NCBI GenBank assembly: GCA_030560485.1
Contig: JAKTTS010000184.1
Span: 1-27,082, forward strand
DNA from: Ascoidea tarda (nom. inval.)
Lineage: Eukaryota > Ascomycota > Saccharomycetes > Ascoideales > Ascoideaceae
Direction of reading: 5' to 3'
Length of the DNA: 27,082 bases
Numbering within the stretch: the stretch's first letter is position 1; the number at the start of each line of letters is the position of its first letter. This document shows positions 24,101 to 27,082 of the stretch, in pieces. The translations under genes were made by a program, and so were the position numbers. The notes below the pieces were generated by a model. The model was given only the letters and a program-made list of their open reading frames with translations, did no database searches and had not been told where the DNA came from.

Positions 24101-26966
24101 TGAAAAACCAGTATCAAGTGATTTGGATAATGATAACAGACAATTACAAAATTCAAACACTAATGTAATCTCCAGCACCAATCATTCCAATTTTCTTAAA
24201 AAAACTAAAGCTAATAACACCATGAAGAAAAAAAAAAAAGGTCAAGAAATATATACAAAGGCTCTTGGTTCTTTGTTTTCTCTGCTTGAAAATTTAACTA
24301 AAAAATTATTATCTGTTTCATTACGAAAGTTTGAACTAAATGTATATTGTCCGAGTGAATACTGCAGTTTAAACCTTGGTAATTGTGATGCGAAACACCT
24401 TTCAAGTTTAAAGAAGGATACTAATGGTAATAAAATAAATAAAAGTTTGTCTCGATGCAAATGTGATTTGTTTTTTTTATATGTTGCTGAAAATTTTGTT
24501 TCTGAATTTGTTAATTTGAAAAGATTGGCGTTGAGATTCAATATTTACAACAACAATATTTCGGAATTTTATGACCTAAATAACGGTGAAGTTTTCTATA
24601 AAAATCCGAATCAACTGAATGATTCTGATATTCTGATGCTGAATGGCAATGCCTTTTTTTGCGACTATGAAGAAAACAATAATTTTAAAACTTCTGCCTC
24701 TTCTTTAAAGCAATATGTTGCTCCTGATAACAATTTTATAGGCTCAATTGGATCTAGCACAGCTTTCAGTGATTTTGAATTTGCAGAAAATAAATTGGAT
24801 TTAAACGAGTCATCACCTGTATTTTTTGATGATACAAATTTTATTGCTGACGAAGATAAATCTGATTTCTTTGGAAGTTATAAAATCCAGGACAACAACA
24901 CTTTAGAAGTTGATGTGTTTGATTTTCTATCTTCCAATTGCACTGGTGTGGGATCTCAAACCATATATAAAAATGAAAAAATTCTTCCATGGAAAGATTC
25001 AAACATACTTTTTGCAAATACTTTCTGTGAAGATCCAAGAAAATCCGAAAGTCAAAATGTATTTACAATGCCAAAAAATATAAATTTTATTGGTGAAACT
25101 TCGAAAAGTGTTTCAGATTGTGATTCCGATGATCACACAGAGATACTTGAAGTTGATGCTCACTATACTCCAAGCTTTAAATATATTCAAAACTTTTACA
25201 TTATTATTCAAAATTCTATCTCAAAGTTGGATCAGTTAGAATATTTATACTTCAATGCATTCAATAGCGATCTTCTTTCTAATTGGCCTTTAAAAACTAT
25301 GTCAAAATCCCAATTAAAACAAACAGAAATGAAAGATTTAGATATGGGTTCAAAAATGACAGAAAGCACTCTTTCAAAAGCAGAAACAACCAGTCGGAAT
25401 TTAAATTTTGAAGGATTAAATTGTGAACTATCAAAGCTCAAATTACAGAATTATCATAATCTGAATATTGATGAATCAATGTCGTTACTCAAAAACGAAA
25501 AAAAGAAAGTTAAAGTTGAGGATTACATTAAGCTTACAGGAAATTTTACTGATAATAATTATATGAATGATGAAAAAGATATTTTTACAAATTTTTATGA
25601 AAATGAAGATATTTCTCTAAGTTTGGGCTTTAAAGACAAAATAAACTGCAAAAATCGTTTTCCTACTAGTAGTACTTCTTCTGATTGTGAATCTATTAGC
25701 AATTTTATTGCAACAGAGAAATTAAAAGACACATCACCCTTAAACGTTATAGAAAAACATCACAGTGCTTTTTACAACAAGAAATTCTCCAAAATTAATA
25801 ATGCTGAAAATTATCCAAATCGGTTATCTGGTCAAAAGAATGTATTTAAATTTTTTTCTCAATTTAATGAAAACGCACATGAAGGTTTGAATGAAGAAAA
25901 CAGTATAGAATTTGTTGATACTTCTAACATTTCTTTTAATTATAGACAAAGTAATTTGTTGCTTGAAACATTTAATCCTTTGAATATTGGAAAAAGTGAA
26001 ATATTTTCTTCCTCATCTAACAACCATTCCAGTTCTTCAATATCTGTTTTTACAAATAACAACTTGAAATTACGGGAAATTTCTCCGGCTTCAACTCAAA
26101 CCTTTGACAATAAAACACCAGGATTAATAGGTGAAGATTTTGAATTAAATGATTATGAATCCGAATTTGAATTTTTGGATAAAGAAATTGATCTTCGGTT
26201 TAAAGAGGATATGGACGAAAATCAAACAGGTGTTAATGAGGACTCTATATTTGATAAATATAAAATCAAATATATGAACGGTTTTGTTGATAGATTTTCT
26301 GAAGAAAATCTTTTTGAAATATCTTATAATTTAAAAGAAAACTTTTCAAAAGCTTACAATTACTACTTTACAAGTTTTTTTGATCCTCTAATTTCTTCTT
26401 TTCATAAACTCCGCTTTTTAGTCCTTCCAAATTTTATTCAACAGTTTCTTATTACAAACCTTGAAATGTTAAAAACATTTTTAAAAAGCTGCAAATGTTA
26501 TCATTGCAAATTGACCAGAAGAAAGTTGAAACGATTGATAATTCCCTATAAAAATGATTCTTTGCAAAAGTTGCTGGATTTTTATAAAAGACTAATCGCT
26601 GAGATTCAAGATAATTTAAATGCCTCGAATTTTGAAAACGAAATCAATTTGAACTATTTAATTTTTGCTAGATGTTTCAGCCATAACATAAAAAATTCTG
26701 TGAAAGAAGAGCTATATGACACTAATCGAAAGTTGCTGGCAAACCCGAATTTCAATGAATATGAACTATTCGTCACTCTTTTTATCCATAGCTTAAAGGA
26801 ATATCTAAGTTATCTTGTAAATAGCTTTCCAAATCTAAAATTGGTAGTCTTGAATGGTATTTACTTTAAAGTGGTATCGAAAATTGTTCAAAATGAAAAT
26901 GGTGTTGATATAGAGAAAAGGTTTTTTGAGCCAATACTAGATAACTGCTATGATTACAAACACTGA
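21111..26966 (+). CDS. Giant F-box protein with leucine-rich segments and SUMO-interaction-like motifs
   Basis: The frame is open from ATG 20841 (2041 residues). I prefer ATG 21111 (MSFSAASG, 1951 residues), because 20841-21110 would encode a Gln repeat and a hydrophobic stretch read from a pyrimidine-rich, leader-like tract. A Lys-rich basic segment (about residues 300-360) leads into an F-box: IPLANLPKDILRKVISYLNQYDLRRLAIVNKRLYSFS (about 360-400). F-boxes bind Skp1 in SCF ubiquitin ligases. Leucine-rich blocks follow, separated by long acidic, Ser/Asn-rich disordered inserts (e.g. LTEITLFLNW, LNTLILKSF, LKRLALRFNIY, LEYLYFNAF, LRFLVLP, LKLVVLNGIYF). SIM-like motifs include VIVISDSDS (about 196), IKLINISEPD (about 251), ILVEISDD (773-780), VIDISDDED (about 792) and IELID (about 825). 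A Cys cluster, CKCYHC, lies near 26490. I recognise no named ortholog. Confidence 0.85.
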   Translation: MSFSAASGLDLIESLENDRKNTPKKISALSIYNATISPTAVFSHQLTHLSQALVLHQHPQSIFQMSHHTDRNSSSTPNHISTPNHTSNRTNIDIQKNVSISAIPKSSSNNLAQLSINNKSSSSSASSSPFNHIMQNNSTNINPKIASRLAFPHLPLTHPKNIDIQTTQNQSLKINTKPISNPPIMNSPSPSCSDSDVIVISDSDSNPDSETTLNSISFPNLILPQVNNHSEQQTLITLPENKQIYSSDSSDIKLINISEPDGDDTDSIFNFPNTTRNSNQLNSCIVSFHYDLKKFLQFQKKLPKKQKKGKQQKKIAPQQKKPINNKKTITKKKKTIIKKKKMKMKKFSNNNKKIPPKKKKIPLANLPKDILRKVISYLNQYDLRRLAIVNKRLYSFSVEKLYRNILIRGNFAKHQFQYIVSATNRENYFIQRRETNAVLSNKQKKKEHIIMPIFARGLYLDSNFTYVSPNNLKSLFSSLSNNPSLSNLTKMIVVSSYDELNNIQTGNLFSILENLKDLFYLYIYNFGSHYNYFPTNKNGIHLYNNYFQNINKFKYNLLLQNPDLFRNLRNLSDNFIGFPRTLKLNFINFQYLTEITLFLNWKSTSSSTNGQSQDDFTNYILTLNDLKFFTNVKCLIINNYFDNISDQIDESTDCNSTSIVSSCNSSDSEIHNTNYNDECSSGSDTNNESDNDDNIIGENKSESKSESSSQNKTKAEAEFCNIENGTRNKTKNRTFLEKIPSRTQKKLSNNFIPYQETLLEDNKEQFSSSSSPILVEISDDISDDFSDDISVIDISDDEDGRESAIEFVGNVVLLPGASASGSDSDGIELIDYDYLINENIKKINNLDPDLDSDSSFSSFHSVMIDSSSIKLLSEIDTLKNETITLNPGNFDGIEDIYVPQNSPEHKSQIKKDFQEATNEDIGNQSTDGFHNCSFKNQNDNLVKTGGKSLKNSISDCIEVLNILGQKKFNFNNLNTLILKSFHVQNRSKISRESDIIDEKPVSSDLDNDNRQLQNSNTNVISSTNHSNFLKKTKANNTMKKKKKGQEIYTKALGSLFSLLENLTKKLLSVSLRKFELNVYCPSEYCSLNLGNCDAKHLSSLKKDTNGNKINKSLSRCKCDLFFLYVAENFVSEFVNLKRLALRFNIYNNNISEFYDLNNGEVFYKNPNQLNDSDILMLNGNAFFCDYEENNNFKTSASSLKQYVAPDNNFIGSIGSSTAFSDFEFAENKLDLNESSPVFFDDTNFIADEDKSDFFGSYKIQDNNTLEVDVFDFLSSNCTGVGSQTIYKNEKILPWKDSNILFANTFCEDPRKSESQNVFTMPKNINFIGETSKSVSDCDSDDHTEILEVDAHYTPSFKYIQNFYIIIQNSISKLDQLEYLYFNAFNSDLLSNWPLKTMSKSQLKQTEMKDLDMGSKMTESTLSKAETTSRNLNFEGLNCELSKLKLQNYHNLNIDESMSLLKNEKKKVKVEDYIKLTGNFTDNNYMNDEKDIFTNFYENEDISLSLGFKDKINCKNRFPTSSTSSDCESISNFIATEKLKDTSPLNVIEKHHSAFYNKKFSKINNAENYPNRLSGQKNVFKFFSQFNENAHEGLNEENSIEFVDTSNISFNYRQSNLLLETFNPLNIGKSEIFSSSSNNHSSSSISVFTNNNLKLREISPASTQTFDNKTPGLIGEDFELNDYESEFEFLDKEIDLRFKEDMDENQTGVNEDSIFDKYKIKYMNGFVDRFSEENLFEISYNLKENFSKAYNYYFTSFFDPLISSFHKLRFLVLPNFIQQFLITNLEMLKTFLKSCKCYHCKLTRRKLKRLIIPYKNDSLQKLLDFYKRLIAEIQDNLNASNFENEINLNYLIFARCFSHNIKNSVKEELYDTNRKLLANPNFNEYELFVTLFIHSLKEYLSYLVNSFPNLKLVVLNGIYFKVVSKIVQNENGVDIEKRFFEPILDNCYDYKH

Positions 26967-27082
26967 TGATGGTTTTGTAGTCAACCATCCACCAGATAGT
27001 ATTGTTTTATGTTTTTTTTTGTTTTATATTATACACTATTTCTATTTTTTTATTTACTTGTTTGTACAATAATGTGTTTTTA
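26967..27082 (+). other. 3' flank of the F-box gene
   Basis: T-rich sequence with runs of T at about 27013-27020 and 27046-27051, as expected of a yeast 3' untranslated region. No other gene is seen. Confidence 0.4.

Overview
The window is nuclear DNA from a budding yeast (Saccharomycotina). The reasons are compact intron-less genes, short AT-rich intergenic spaces, TATA/Gcn4/SCB-type promoter motifs, and seven proteins that can be matched by eye to Saccharomyces orthologs. Proteins carry many Asn, Gln and Ser tracts fed by AAC/AAT/CAG microsatellites. I cannot name the species. CTG codons fall in leucine-like positions, but this does not settle the genetic code.

Layout, left to right: the 3' part of PDC2/RAG3, a DNA-binding regulator derived from a transposase (2-2809, +); cohesin kleisin SCC1/MCD1 (3891-6065, -), divergent from an RRN9-like RNA polymerase I upstream-activating-factor subunit (6442-7713, +), with an SCB/MCB cell-cycle cluster between them; the amino-acid sensor SSY1 (8157-11225, +), preceded by two small upstream ORFs; a PET54-like mitochondrial protein (11353-12375, -), divergent from LYS1 (12736-13851, +), with a perfect Gcn4 site before LYS1; MAK11 (13945-15360, -), with an RRPE motif upstream. 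After that comes a 5-kb stretch with no intact gene (15361-20840), and finally a giant F-box protein (21111-26966, +).

The most unusual part is the 15.4-20.8 kb stretch. It holds two diverged copies of one small gene (16304-16771 and about 19546-20014). Each copy is interrupted by in-frame TGA codons, yet both are still readable over most of their length. Their proteins are about half identical, and motif by motif they resemble the velvet domain of filamentous fungi (VosA/VelB/VeA). To my knowledge that family is missing from Saccharomyces, Candida and relatives. The same stretch holds other coding-like scraps, short tandem repeats and a GC-richer block bounded by a 14-bp inverted repeat, so it looks like a graveyard of decaying genes.

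The second point of interest is the F-box protein. It joins a Lys-rich nuclear-type segment, an F-box, leucine-rich segments and several acidic SUMO-interaction-like motifs, which suggests a nuclear SCF ubiquitin ligase that reads SUMO.

Functionally the genes are mostly unrelated housekeeping genes. The nearest thing to a theme is amino-acid supply: SSY1 senses external amino acids and LYS1 makes lysine under an apparent Gcn4 site.
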